Source: Lucifuga dentata | Lineage: Eukaryota > Chordata > Actinopteri > Ophidiiformes > Bythitidae | Length of the DNA stretch: 64,000 nt | Direction of reading: 5' to 3' | NCBI GenBank assembly: GCA_014773175.1 | Contig: VXCM01003229.1 | Span: 39,390 to 103,389, forward strand | Shown: in pieces, positions 34,415 to 46,029 of the stretch | How the letters are laid out: each line of letters begins with the position of its first letter | Numbering within the stretch: position 1 is the stretch's first letter | Made by a program: the position numbers and the translations under genes | Notes under the pieces: model-generated | The model's input: only the letters and a program-made list of their open reading frames with translations | What the model was told of the DNA's origin: nothing | Databases searched by the model: none

Positions 34415-36987
34415 ATGGCCTCAGATGACATTGCTCTTCTGGCTGATGCTCTTTCCAAGACTCATGTTGGAGATGGAGAGTTGAGTTACAAAGGCCGGGG
34501 CTTGAAGCTGGACAGCGCAGAGTCAGGTGAGACACTGGACAGCAGAGGCTTTTCTCCTTTTATCAGCCTTGGTGTAATGTTGACAGCAGATTACCTGTCT
34601 CTTATTTCTCGTTAGACCTTTTAACTTTATCTCTGTGACGTCTTTTAGTGGAAGAGCTGGTCCGTGACATTGAGCAGTATCAGGGCCTGAGGACTTTGCG
34701 CCTGGAGGGGAACACTGTGGGAGTGGAAGCAGCCAAGGCCATTGCCAAGGCCCTGGAGAGCAAAGACCAACTTCAGGTATGCATGTTGTTATCCACAGAT
34801 ATGGGATGTCTGTTTATGACTTGCTGTTTTCATTGTGTTATAAATTTGTGTTTTTCAGAGATGCCACTGGAGTGACATGTTCACTGGAAGGCTGCGCTCT
34901 GAAATCCCAATAGCTCTGGTGAGACTTACAGGAATTAGTTATAGGCTCTTGGACTTATAGGAACTAGTTTACTGGTCATTCTTGAAGGAATAATCCACTC
35001 AAAGATACAATAACATGGATGTATACTGTTTGGTTATGATGGTAAATGGGTTCTAGGAGTTTGGGATGAAGTGTTGTAATTTTTAATGTTCAGCCTTTCT
35101 CTCAACTGCCTCATATACTTAAGCTGATGTTCTGCATGTTCTCTATCGTGTCATGCTTCATGATGTCTTTCTATCTGGCACTTCTGTTTTTATCAGCGAT
35201 CCCTGAGCAGTGCATTGATGACTGCAGGAGCCAGACTGACTGAGTTAGACCTTAGCGACAACGCATTTGGGCCTGACGGCGTAAAGGGAATCGAGCAGCT
35301 GCTGAAGAGCCCGTCCTGCCACTCGCTAAAGGAGCTGAGACTCAACAACTGTGGCATGGGAACCGGAGGGGGAAAGGTGAGCACATGAACAGCAATGCTG
35401 CATGGCCTGTGATTTGAACTGTCATTGTTGTTGTTGTCTTATGCAGCTAGTCACTCAGCAAGTCAAAGCCCAAGAAGAGAACTCAGACATTTTCAGGTAC
35501 CTTGGTGAGGTTATTTGGTGCCATCATTGTTCAAAAAAGTAACTTTATCCTCCAAATTTAGAATAAACACGATTGCCTTAAAAACACCCAAGATACAGTT
35601 TAAGATCTTGTTTAAATGACGTTTGCATCATAGTGCAGACAATGTGTCGCTCGTGTAGGTCCTGGCCGAGACGCTCATTGAGTGCCACAGAGAGTCAGCG
35701 GCCCTCGGAGCTCCACTCAGGCTGAGAGTGTTCATCGCTGGAAGGAACCGCCTGGAAAATGAAGGGGCCAGCGCCCTGGCCCAAGCCTTTCAGGTAGGAA
35801 ACACTTTATCTCTCTCTGACATAAATACACAAACTTCAGAATATTGTTTTTTAAAAAGGACAATCCACGGTCCAAATATTTATTTAATTGATTGAGGTTG
35901 TGTGATGTCCAACAGGAATTATGATCCTTTAATTTCGTCTCTGTTTTTCCATATCAGCTGATGGGCAGTCTGGAAGAGGTCCACATGCCCCAGAATGGAA
36001 TCAACCATGCAGGTGTGACTGCGTTAGCCTCAGCAATGAGACACAACGCACAGCTCCGTGTCCTCAACTTCAACGATAACACCTTCACCAAGAAGGGAAC
36101 TCTGGCCATGGCACAGGTGAGTAGGGGTGGGCGATAGACAATTTCTTTTATCCCACTGCACGTATAATTTGATGTTACATCATTGATATGTATCACGGTA
36201 TGGCAGAATAGTGATACAAACTAAGATTAACACCAAAAATGAAAGGTGCATCATCACTGTAGAAACAGATACATCCTGTTTCTCTGCATGTTTACAGGCT
36301 CTGAGGCACCTGAGGAACGTCCAGGTGATCAACTTTGGCGACTGTCTGGTCCGCTCCGAGGGGGCCATCGCCCTCGCTGCTGTCCTGAGAGAAGGACTAC
36401 CGATCCTCAAGGTGAGCTCACTGCCGCCTCTCAGAGCTTTGCGTCTCTGTCTGATGCGTCTCAGTGATGACAGCAGTGTGTTTTGTCTTCAGGAGCTGAA
36501 TCTGTCTTATGGTGAGATAACTGAGACGGCAGCACTCGTCGTGGCTCAGGCTGTTATGGCCAAACCTCACATGAAGAAAGTGGATCTCAACGGTACAGAC
36601 AGCGACTGTGGACGTGCTTTTACTTACGTACATGCAGGGTTCATAAAATGATCAAAACCTATATTTGAGGAATTTACAGTATATTGTCTTGAAAACTGTA
36701 AAATATAAAGTTTTGATTCTTCAAATAATGGTTTTAGGCTAATCTTGTGTTGACTTAAACAGAATTGAGAGGAGTATTTTCTATAATTTACAAGAATAAA
36801 TGTTATAAGGCTGAATATACTTCAGTTTTGGTCCAGTTGGAGTATTTCTTTCAGTTTGTGATGGTTGTTACTCCTGTATTTGCATCTAACAGGTAACTGT
36901 CTGGGAGAGGAGGGCTGTGAGGCTTTAAGGGAATATATGGAGCTTATGGATGGAGGAGACATGCTGGCATCACTCAGGTAGTGTATG

Positions 36988-37019
<32 letters not shown>

Positions 37020-37051
37020 NAGACATGCTGGCATCACTCAGGTAGTGTATG

Positions 37052-37086
<35 letters not shown>

Positions 37087-39998
37087 AAATAATTTCATGT
37101 AATCAATTATAATAATTGAAAACAGGATGAAATTTATTAAGGAAAGAAATGTTTATTTTATTGTATTGTAGTGATGATGAGGGAGAACCTGATGATGATG
37201 ACGAGGATGAGGAAGATGAAGACAATGACAACGAGGAGGAGGAAGAGGAATGCAGCAGTGAAGGCAGTGAGCAGAATGAGGATGATGAAGTTGTGGGGGG
37301 AAATGGAGTGGTAAGACAGGAAAAAAGTCCCAGCATGTTAAACATATGCATTTATGTGTTTACCAGACAATGGAAATTTCCATTTCTCCCAGATTTTCTC
37401 TGGGATTCTCTGGATCAAGTATGGATTAACACACTCTGATTATATTAGACCTACTTTCTGTCAGATTTTACCAAACGCGGTACAGCTTTAGCTGAAGATG
37501 ACTGAAAGGCTGTGTCGTCCTTCAGGCAGAGCTCCTGTCTTTCCTCGGCTGCCCCTCTGCTGCAAAGCTGCTTCAGCTGGGAGAGAAGAGGACAAATCTG
37601 CAGCAGCAGGTGGGAAAAAAGATGCAACTACAATGTCTGCAGGTTGGTGGTTTGCATTTGCACAGAATCTGATGTAATTGTTCTTTGTGATGGTTTGTTT
37701 GCTGGTTTGAGTGTATTACAGCATTAATGGAAAATTTACCTGGTCTGAAGCCATTTTTCTCCACCAAAATTAATCTTTTGTAGACAGTTCTTGTTCCTAA
37801 CGTAATGCTTTATGCAGATATTTGATTTTTTTTTCAGAACTCTAACTCTACTTTTAAAGTATATAACAGTGTAATATAAAAGTATGACACATACGGTTGA
37901 GCTAAAAACCTTCATAAGTAAATTGAATACACTACAGGCCAGAAGTTTGAGGCCACCCCCAGATTAAAAAAAAAAAAAAAANTTTTTTTTTTTTTTTTTT
38001 ACAATTTATTACACATGAAATAACTAAAATAAATGTATCTAATTAGTTTTCAAGCAGAATTAGTCAACATCAAATCACTTTGAAGTAATTTGGTTTCTCT
38101 GGCCAAGTCAGAATTCTAAAACCTTTTGCTTCTCTTTTGAATGGATGTAATTTTGGCATCATTTTGATGAATGTTTTGGATCGTTTCCTGTTGAAGAATG
38201 AAATTTTGACCAATAATTGGTAAACCGGATAGAATTGCGTGTCTTTGAAGGATGGAATGGTAATTCTCTTTCTTCATAATTCCTTTAACTTGGACCAAAT
38301 CTCCAGATCTCTCTCCATCAAACCCCCCCCCCCCNNNNNNNNNNNNNNNNNNNNNNNNNNNNNNNNNNNNNNNNNNNNNNNNNNNNNNNNNNNNNNNNNN
38401 NNNNNNNNNNNNNNNNNNNNNNNNNNNNNNNNNNNNNNNNNNNNNNNNNNNNNNNNNNNNCCCCCCCCCCCCAAGTTTTACATGCAGAGCAGGAGCATGA
38501 GCAGACTGTGCAGCACATTAATCCAAATGATGTGGGAGAAGGCAGACAGCAGCTATTGAATAGAATGTTAAAACACATCAGCAGGGAGTTGGAACACAAC
38601 AGGAGTGCTGCACTAATACAGACTGATGCCTTCATGAAAAATCATTTCTGTAGCCAGAGTGGCTACATCATGTGCTACTGTTGACTAATACTTCTTGAAA
38701 ACTAATTAGTTATATTTATTTGATATATTTTAGCCATTTCCTGTGCAATAAATTCTAAAACAAACAGTGTATTGATGATTTTTTAAAAATCTGGGGGTGG
38801 CCTCAAACTTCTGGCTGTAGTGTATGTCATTGTCAGGTTTTTTTCTGATTATTGACATCACAACTGTGTAAGTCAGAGGACTCTGACAACCCTGACTTAC
38901 CCCCCCCCCCCNCCCCCCCCCAAGAGCAGATATTAGCACTACTTGCCACTATAATTGCTTAATTGAGTCAAATTTAGCAGAAAGTGATTACAATGTGGGA
39001 GATTCTTCTCTTTTCTTATCAGGTGGATCCATCTGAGCCCCACAAAGCTGCTGATGTCTTTCTGAAAATCTCATCTCTGTACAGCGAAGAACCAGAGACC
39101 AAGACAGCTGTTCTAGAAACCATCGGTGACTGAGACCCTCCTCTTTTTGTCTTCTTTCCATTTTTAGTCAGATAGCTGTTTATTTTCTTCGATAAAGAGA
39201 AAAAAGGGAACAAGAGGAAGTATCAGAATTGTCCTAATTTTGAGAAACACTAGCAAAAACACCACTGGTCTGAGACAGAGCCTGACATCATCTTGCTCAT
39301 GGACTTATTTAAGTAGATAAATTGACTTGTCTCTTTATTTCCACAGATGCCGTGCTGCAGAAACTCCTCAGTGGCTCAACCTTCCAGTCCTACTGCTTCC
39401 TCTCCACTCTGCTGGTCATGATGGGACTCCTTAAGGTACACGACTGCTGTAATCAGCTTCCTCACATGTCGTCTCCCTGTCTGCCTGCGTTAAAGCCAGT
39501 TCAACCCAGTTAATGCAGAAATAAGGAGCAAATCTATTGCAGCCTTTCCGCAGCTGATCCACTTTCAGTTTCCTATCAGTCATCAGGCTGTTTTTATGTG
39601 GTGCTGCTTAGTTAAACTTTGAGGTCTGTTGACAGTTGATGTTTGTTGCTGTGTGTTTCAGGGTGAAGGGAAGATAAAAAAGGCATCACTGGTCCCAGGT
39701 CAGATGGTGTGTTTGCATCACGCTGCCCAGCAGGAGTATTTTCCCCAGGACCTCGCCTCGCTGCTGCACCTCTTCCTGTCCAAGTGAGATGCATGTTTGT
39801 GTGAATAAATGACAGTAATGTCGGTACATCACGGCTTCATACGTCAGCGATGGTCATAACGAGATTCAAAAGAGCTGATGGAATGATGAATCGCGTGTGT
39901 TTGTGTGTGAATCTTGCAGGAACACTCTGACGTCCTGCAGCAGCGGCGGAGAGAGACCGAGCTCTGCGCTGAACGAGAGGTGCCACAACCAGTTCTGA
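34415..39998 (+). CDS. rangap1: Ran GTPase-activating protein 1
   Basis: RanGAP1 stimulates GTP hydrolysis by Ran at the cytoplasmic face of the nuclear pore and drives nucleocytoplasmic transport. In vertebrates it is SUMO-modified and binds RanBP2/Ubc9. Exons: 34415-34526, 34649-34776, 34859-34918, 35197-35376, 35659-35793, 35958-36116, 36298-36411, 36493-36592, 36893-36977, 37172-37310, 37526-37609, 39023-39125, 39347-39435, 39662-39783, 39920-39998. All GT-AG phases agree and give 562 residues. The N-terminal leucine-rich repeats include [77 protein letters not shown] and [16 protein letters not shown]. An acidic stretch follows in exon 10, then the C-terminal helical SUMO/Ubc9 domain. 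The LKGE SUMO site spans the exon 13/14 junction. The last residues ([10 protein letters not shown]) differ from human. Confidence 0.97.
36957..37083. repeat. 63-bp direct repeat around a single N, duplicating rangap1 exon-9 end
   Basis: Bases 36957-37019 and 37021-37083 match, with N at 37020 in a GT repeat. The copy repeats the last 21 bases of exon 9 and its donor. It is an assembly duplicate, not an extra splice site. Confidence 0.86.
38116..38298 (-). pseudogene. Tc1 transposase fragment
   Basis: The minus-strand frame encodes [20 protein letters not shown], then [19 protein letters not shown]. This is the C-terminal catalytic block of fish Tc1 transposases, where the family has FxQDNDPKHT. 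The DNDPKH core is lost (ETIQNIH here), so the fragment is inactive. Confidence 0.65.
38335..38460. other. 126-base gap flanked by C homopolymers
   Basis: A run of N with C runs on both sides (about 12 each) lies inside the Tc1-like element. The gap size may be nominal. Confidence 0.9.
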
Positions 39999-40761
39999 TG
40001 CCGACACACACACACACACACGCACCATTCATTTTGTCCTCACCAACACTGACAAACACTGATCACCACTTTTATTTTATGAAGGCATGTTGAAGACAGA
40101 TTTTTTTTCCTTTGATTGTAATTTTTTCTACTTAGCTTGTGACTTATATTTTTATATAAAAGATTAAAAAGGCTGAAAATATGGATTAATGTGTAACAAA
40201 CATGCAGTGGATCTAACGTTAGTGCAGTCTGAAATATTAATAAGATGAAATATTGTAGTTATGTGGTATTTACATGAACAGTAAATACCTCATCTGAAAT
40301 TTACTATAAAAAACAAATACAACAAAATAATCTTCATGGAGTTATGAGGCAGACTGAATACGGCCAAGACACCCATCCATGTAAATCATTCAGATTAATA
40401 TGTTTGAGAAAAGGTTGAAATGGACAATGTGTATGAACCCTTGAAGAATCCTTGACTTTATTGTGTTTGTTGTTTCAGCATTAATTAATGCATTAAGCAA
40501 TTGATGAATTAAGCAGTCCAGCCTGCATGTACAATATTGCCAAGATTATTTTTATTTGTTTCACATGTTGTTTATTTGTACTGAAATGTCTGTGGATAAA
40601 TATTGCTAATCCAACAAGCCTGACGTTTTATTTCTGTGTGCATGTGGTTGCTTTTGATAATTAGTGTGATTGGCTTTCTGTTTTAGTGTCTGAGCTGCAG
40701 ACTTAATTTAGACTTTTAACACAGTGATGGAGGTACATTTGTAAGCACATAAATACGTACG

Positions 40762-40767
40762 AATAAA
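40762..40767 (+). terminator. Candidate poly(A) signal of rangap1
   Basis: AATAAA lies 764 bases after the stop codon and just before a MITE. A nearer ATTAAA at 40163-40168 is an alternative. Confidence 0.45.
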
Positions 40768-40802
40768 CTCATAAAAGTAGAATAATGCACATTTTCACAG
40801 CC

Positions 40803-41405
40803 TTAAAGGACCATACGATCCATTTTGCATGTTTGAGCAATAATAAATTAAATTTTCATACATATAACATTACTGACAATCATTTCCCAAAGCATACTAC
40901 TGGAACGGTGAATTAAAAATGTTTTTCCTACCTTCCAGACCTCAATTGGTTTCAGTTCATTCTGGTACGCTATTAAAATCAACTTGTTGATACTTGAAAC
41001 GTTCTTGGGATAGGTAATCCATCATCACCAACCATATTCCACCATATTCAGGTTTTTTTTTTAGAAGTTACGTAATTTTAGTGTTTAAGCACAATAAAAA
41101 GCGTGGAGTGAATGTATGCCTCCACTGTGGCAGAATATAGTCCCAAAAGAAGACCTGCGTTTACAGAAAAATTTAAACGACTTACTTCATAAGGCTGCGT
41201 AATCATTAGCAGGAGAAACATGGATTTTTAAGGTGGGTGTATCACTTTAATTTTTGATTTTGAAAAATATCAGAAAAGCTAAAATATGGTTTTATCTTTT
41301 AGGAAATGGTTGTCAGTAATGTAACGTATGAAAATTGAATATATTAGGTTAACTCCCATTTTGCATGTTTTGCAAATATGCAAAATGGGAGTTATGGTCC
41401 TTTAA
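40803..41405. mobile_element. TTAA-flanked MITE, copy 4
   Basis: The ends TTAAAGGACCATACGATCC and ATGGTCCTTTAA are inverted repeats, in the same orientation as copy 1. It carries a palindromic D-box TTACGTAA at 41068-41075. Its right end contains a perfect 16-bp hairpin (41351-41366 with 41378-41393). Confidence 0.87.
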
Positions 41406-41659
41406 TTCCACCAGAATAGTGTTTTCACCTACTCAGCACTGTAAATATATCATGGCATCCATAACTGTAGCATAATAGTAATACAGTTACAAACGTGACA
41501 AACTTTGTAAGCGTGGCACATTTGTAACTATTACAAATCTACAAACATGCAATGTTTCTATTAAAGATATTCCAGCCAAAATCTGTCCTTTCAGTAACAA
41601 ACATCTCAAAGCTGCTTTTCTCCACAAATGAGGAAACTACAGACTTGTTTTCACAATGA

Positions 41660-41674
41660 CACTAGAGGGCGCTG
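41660..41674. promoter_or_regulatory. CTCF-like motif
   Basis: CACTAGAGGGCGCTG matches the CTCF core closely. It lies between rangap1 and gas7, just left of the foldback element. Confidence 0.4.
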
Positions 41675-41880
41675 CGATTTACTTTTCAGTGTCAAGGGCA
41701 GTAACTAGAGGGTGTATGGAAGCAAAATAGGGCCATAAAGATCTGAATTTAAATCAACACTGAATTTAAAGCCACAAATTCAGATCTCGAAATTCAAGTT
41801 GCGTATATTCAAAATGCAATATTCAGGTTGCTCAAATTCAGTTTGAAAAAATTCAGATTGAAAAAATTCAGTTTAAAAAA

Positions 41881-41945
41881 AAATCAGATTGAAAAAATTC
41901 AGATCAAAAATATTCAGATCGAAAAAATTCAGATTGCAAAATTCA
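41881..41945. repeat. Tandem AATTCAGATYG units, left arm
   Basis: Repeats of AATTCAGAT(C/T)GAAAA with variation form part of the left terminus of the foldback element. The inverted counterpart lies at 44413-44585. Confidence 0.75.
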
Positions 41946-43038
41946 AGTAGAACATCCGGGATACCAAGGGTAGGCAATCAAATCGCACTGCAATCGATCC
42001 CACTTTTGGCCTGTCAGCTTGTGTTCTGCCGTAATTCCACAACTAGAAGAAGAGCAGTGGAGTTCAAGAAATAGGCCGTTTCTCAATACAAAGTGCGTAC
42101 TTGTAAGTTTATATTTGTGAAGTTGACGTGGAGTACGGACGTGCAAGGACAGGAGGACGCAGAACGCATAATTTCCAGTTGAGACAAAACATACTCGATG
42201 ACATCGCCACACAGCTGAATCAGCTGATCACACTAAATCCACATACAATTTTATACACTACACGAGTTCCGTTTGTTTCCATTTTATTATACTATTTAAA
42301 ATACTTTTTCAGCTATTTATTATTTATTTTCATGCAACCTGTATGTATTAGTTTATTGAGAGAGGTGTAGTTAATGCACAATAAATAAAAGACGGATGAG
42401 GCAGAGCAGACTACTAAACTAAGCCAGGATGCTGTGGAAAAGAATGAAGAGATGTGCCGTTCTGTGGCTTTATGTTTATCAGTATGCTGTTTTGTTTTAA
42501 CAGGTTATTGAATGGATTTTTGTCACTTAACTAGAACATCATTAATATAAAAATAAAACATTACATTTTCATCATCAGTACCCATTATTCAGGGTCACAA
42601 GCAGGTAAATTCACTTCCTAACTTATAGTCAAACGTGACAAATAATAGAAAAACTCTGTCCCATTTTTAATACGATTTAGATAACAGAATTTTAGAATAC
42701 TGAATTGGTAGTCTGAATAAAGAGCCTTTATTTAGCGTGAGATGATTAGCCTTACCTGCCTTTTCCCTCCTGATGAGGTAGAGATTTATTACTGAAATAT
42801 CAGAAGAGTTGATGCTCCGATTGAAAAGACTTAAAATACAATCATTCATTCAAAAGTCGACCTTTACCTCATCTTTCATGAAAGTTATGGTCCAGCTATA
42901 CAAGACTTCTCTGTGATATAGTAAATCTAAAGTTATGTTCGACTCAGCACCTGATTTGGTGTCTGCTTATTAGGTCTATATGCAATGGAATGGAAAACCG
43001 TTTCTACAGCATGAGTTTATGATCATAGAACAAGTAAC

Positions 43039-43173
43039 ATATTAATAAATACACAAAGATAAACTGTTAATTGCACAGAAATGTTTAATTGTGCTAGACT
43101 GACACNATATTAATAAATACACAAAGATAAACTGTTAATTGCACAGAAATGTTTAATTGTGCTAGACTGACAC
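43039..43173. repeat. 67-bp direct repeat around a single N (assembly artefact)
   Basis: Bases 43039-43105 and 43107-43173 are the same, with N at 43106. Confidence 0.85.
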
Positions 43174-43636
43174 AGCAGGAACAGAATGCAAAAGAAAAGC
43201 TACGTTAACGGAAAAGTTTACCTTCAGTGGTGCTGCAGCGTGTCTGATGCATTTCTGGATGTTTGCGTCGGTGCTGCAGGTTCCTGCAGGATGCGCTGTC
43301 CTCCGTGTTTAAACCGGACCGTTTTTCACCACGGGCTTCTTTCTCCTCTCTCTCTCTCTCTCTCTCAAACACACATCACGTGTCATTTTCTAATATTGCT
43401 CATTTACATTTGAAACAACACTATGTTAAGTTAAAATATTATTTTGCTTAGTTAATGTGCTGCGTTAATTACGATGAACGATAACAAGCTTCTGTTGTTT
43501 AATTGCTGATAAACATACAATCTGTAAAAACTTACATAAGCAGCTTGTTATGTCTAATGCTTCTACTGTAGTTCTGTCTAGGTGTCACTATGAAACGATG
43601 CATTCGGGAAAAGATGCAGATACCTGTAGAACACAG

Positions 43637-43763
43637 GTAAGAAGAAATGTGTTGCTGCTGCTGCTTGCTAACAGTAGAACGTTTTGTGAGTTTGAGTTCN
43701 GTAAGAAGAAATGTGTTGCTGCTGCTGCTTGCTAACAGTAGAACGTTTTGTGAGTTTGAGTTC
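43637..43763. repeat. 63-bp direct repeat around a single N (assembly artefact)
   Basis: Bases 43637-43699 and 43701-43763 are the same, with N at 43700. Confidence 0.85.
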
Positions 43764-43773
43764 TTCTGTGTTC

Positions 43774-43904
43774 CACTCAACACAGCTCACTGTAAAAGTT
43801 ACACAAAATTTACATATCCAATAAAACCGTGAAACTCANCACTCAACACAGCTCACTGTAAAAGTTACACAAAATTTACATATCCAATAAAACCGTGAAA
43901 CTCA
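43774..43904. repeat. 65-bp direct repeat around a single N (assembly artefact)
   Basis: Bases 43774-43838 and 43840-43904 are the same, with N at 43839. Only ten bases separate it from the previous artefact. Confidence 0.85.
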
Positions 43905-44412
43905 AATTTACCTTCAGCTAAATCAGTCTGTAAAGCAAAAAAGTGCTGCATTTTACCTGAGACCAACGCTTATCTTACAAAAGGAGTAACAGCAGCACAT
44001 CACGGAGACATCAGAGCCGCCGGTAAGAACCGAAGCGCTGCTGGTATCACTGCTGCAGCTAGCCGCTAGCGGAGCCTCCGGTCTCCGAAAACATCGGAAC
44101 AGATTTTTAATTCAGCATTATTTTAATCAGTCAACCACGTATTTGAAATCTAAACAGCTAATTTCTCACATAAAAAATCTCAAAACTGAATTTGGTGACT
44201 TTAGTAGTTATAAAACAAAACTTATAACTTACTGTTGTGAGTTTGACCGGCTGCCTCCACCGCCGCTGCCTGATGCTAAATGCGGTGAACATGGACTTCC
44301 TCTTCTTCTTCTAAATGTGGAATTACAGCAGAACGCAAGCTGATAGGCCAAAAGTACGATCGATTGCAGCGCGATTTGATTGCCTACCCTTGGTATCCCG
44401 GATGTTCTACTT

Positions 44413-44585
44413 GAATTTTGCAATCTGAATTTTTTCAATCTGAATTTTTTCAATCTGAATTTTTTTAAACTGAATTTTTTCGAGCTGAATTTTTTCAAAC
44501 TGAATTTTTTTAAACTGAATTTTTTCGATCTGAATTTTTTCAAACTGAATTTTTTCGATCTGAATTTTTTTAAACTGAATTTGAG
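44413..44585. repeat. Tandem CTGAATTTTTT units, right arm
   Basis: About ten 15-16-base units alternate CTGAATTTTTTCAAA and CTGAATTTTTTCGAT. They are the inverted counterpart of the left-arm array. The open frame here (repeated Asn-Leu-Asn-Phe-Phe) is a product of the repeat, not a gene. Confidence 0.85.
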
Positions 44586-44701
44586 CAACCTGAATATTGT
44601 ATTTTGAATATAAGCAACTTGAATTTTGAGATCTGAATTTGTGGCTTTAAATTCAGTGTTGATTTAAATTCAGATCTTTATGACCCTATTTTGCTTCCAT
44701 A

Positions 44702-45739
44702 GCCCACCCCACCCCCACCCACACACACCACAACCCCACAACCCTGATTTATCTGTTTTGGTTAAACACACTGGGGGTGTGAAACCCTATGATTGCTGTT
44801 AGCTCCACCTTGTGGTCTGAGCTGAAATAACAACATTTGGAAAATCGCATTTTGTTTTATTTCAATAGATAAAAATTGGGTTTTAAACATCCCAAAAGAA
44901 GCAAGACAATATAATCTCAGCACTCAGAAGAGTCACTACAGATACATAAATAAAACATTTCTCTCATTATGGTTGAATTATTCAGTATCTAAGGAGTGAT
45001 GTTTTTAGTTGAAGAATAAACATGGATGTGTCATAACAGCTAAACCACGGAACAAATAAGGAACTACAGTTTTTGTCACTTTTGACCAAATTTCATAATC
45101 ATATTCAAGTCAAGATTGTTTCCTCATTTTCACTGAAATGAAAACCCCAGCACAATAATTGTTGAATAAAAACGGCTGTGCATTTAAAAAAAAAATTACT
45201 TTACTGCTTCTACTACTGCTGCTACTATTTCTGTTACTACTACAAATAGTGCTGATGACGATGAGCATTATAATATCAACATCACCTGAAATAACTATCA
45301 AAACAGTGCTGCTCCACTCAAAGAGGCGGAATAATAAAATAAAGAGCACAATAAAAACTGAAGCAACCTGAAGAAACAAGGTAAGAGCATAAAAGCAAAC
45401 CATAAAAGGAATGAAAATACAACCACACTAAATCAAAAATCACATAAAAGTTGAATGAATGTTAGAGATTCTCAGCAGGACGGGAGCTTTGGGTTTGACA
45501 GTCGCACCAGTGTAAAGCATGCTATAATAAAAGACGGCTCTTCTGTTTGAAACTTTCAAAATAAATAAAAAGGAAACTGTAGCTGCCAGAAATAGCAGCG
45601 CTTAATAATAAAAAATAGTACATACTAATACAGTGGTTATAGTAGTAGGCTATGTTGTAGTAGCAGCAGTAACAGTAACAGTATTAGTAGTCATGTGCTT
45701 TAAAAATGACACGTTGTTGTTTTATTTTGAAGGCAAACT
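44702..45739. other. Spacer between foldback element and gas7 promoter
   Basis: AT-rich sequence with a short CTACTACTGCTG-type trinucleotide tract near 45200-45250. No gene was recognised. Confidence 0.5.
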
Positions 45740-46029
45740 CCCTTAAGTTCCGGTTTGCTTCCGCCGTCTTCCCGGCGCCTTCATGGCTCGGCAGTTTCAG
45801 TGCTACTCGGGCAGGCTGAGGAGCTGACCGGGGGCAGGTCTGTCTGACAGCCGAAGAGGAGAACCTGTTAACTCACTTAACCACAAGTTAGACACGACAT
45901 CACCCCAAACTCTGACAAAAACTCACTTTTAAAGATTTAACAAAGGTTTTCTTCCGCGGACGGAGCCGACCATCATCAGTACCGGAGGGTGACAACTTAC
46001 TCGTACGACGCCGACTCCCATCATTGGCG
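45740..46029 (+). promoter_or_regulatory. gas7 promoter and 5'UTR region
   Basis: A CpG-containing stretch (TTCCGGTTTGCTTCCGCCG, then CCCGGCGCC) lies upstream of the gas7 ATG. It has ETS-like CCGGAA/TTCCGG elements and no TATA box. The start site is not defined. Confidence 0.5.

Larger units (their letters stand above)
37928..38825. mobile_element. Tc1-like element, copy B, with sequencing gap
   Basis: The left end TACACTACAGGCCAGAAGTT and the right end CTTCTGGCTGTAGTGTA are inverted repeats. The element fills much of rangap1 intron 11. It contains a 126-base N run and the minus-strand transposase remnant at 38116-38298. Confidence 0.75.
41715..44701. mobile_element. 3-kb foldback element with long repeat-rich inverted termini
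   Basis: Left (41715 to about 42060) and right (about 44305-44701) arms are inverted copies. Both begin TATGGAAGCAAAATAGGG and continue through AAGATCTGAATTTAAATCAA. Each arm contains a tandem motif of 15-16 bases (AAATTCAGATYGAAAA), about seven units on the left and about ten on the right, then a unique GGGATACCAAGGGTAGGCAA block. The 2.2-kb interior has no recognisable transposase and three duplicated assembly joins, so its true length is shorter. Superfamily not recognised. Confidence 0.75.

Noticed and set aside
41881..44585. CRISPR-like array of short repeats
   Set aside because: The units are contiguous tandem repeats without unique spacers, in a vertebrate transposon terminus.
44380..44607. 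Frame encoding repeated Asn-Leu-Asn-Phe-Phe
   Set aside because: It is produced by the tandem CTGAATTTTTT units of the foldback terminus; no start context and no family.
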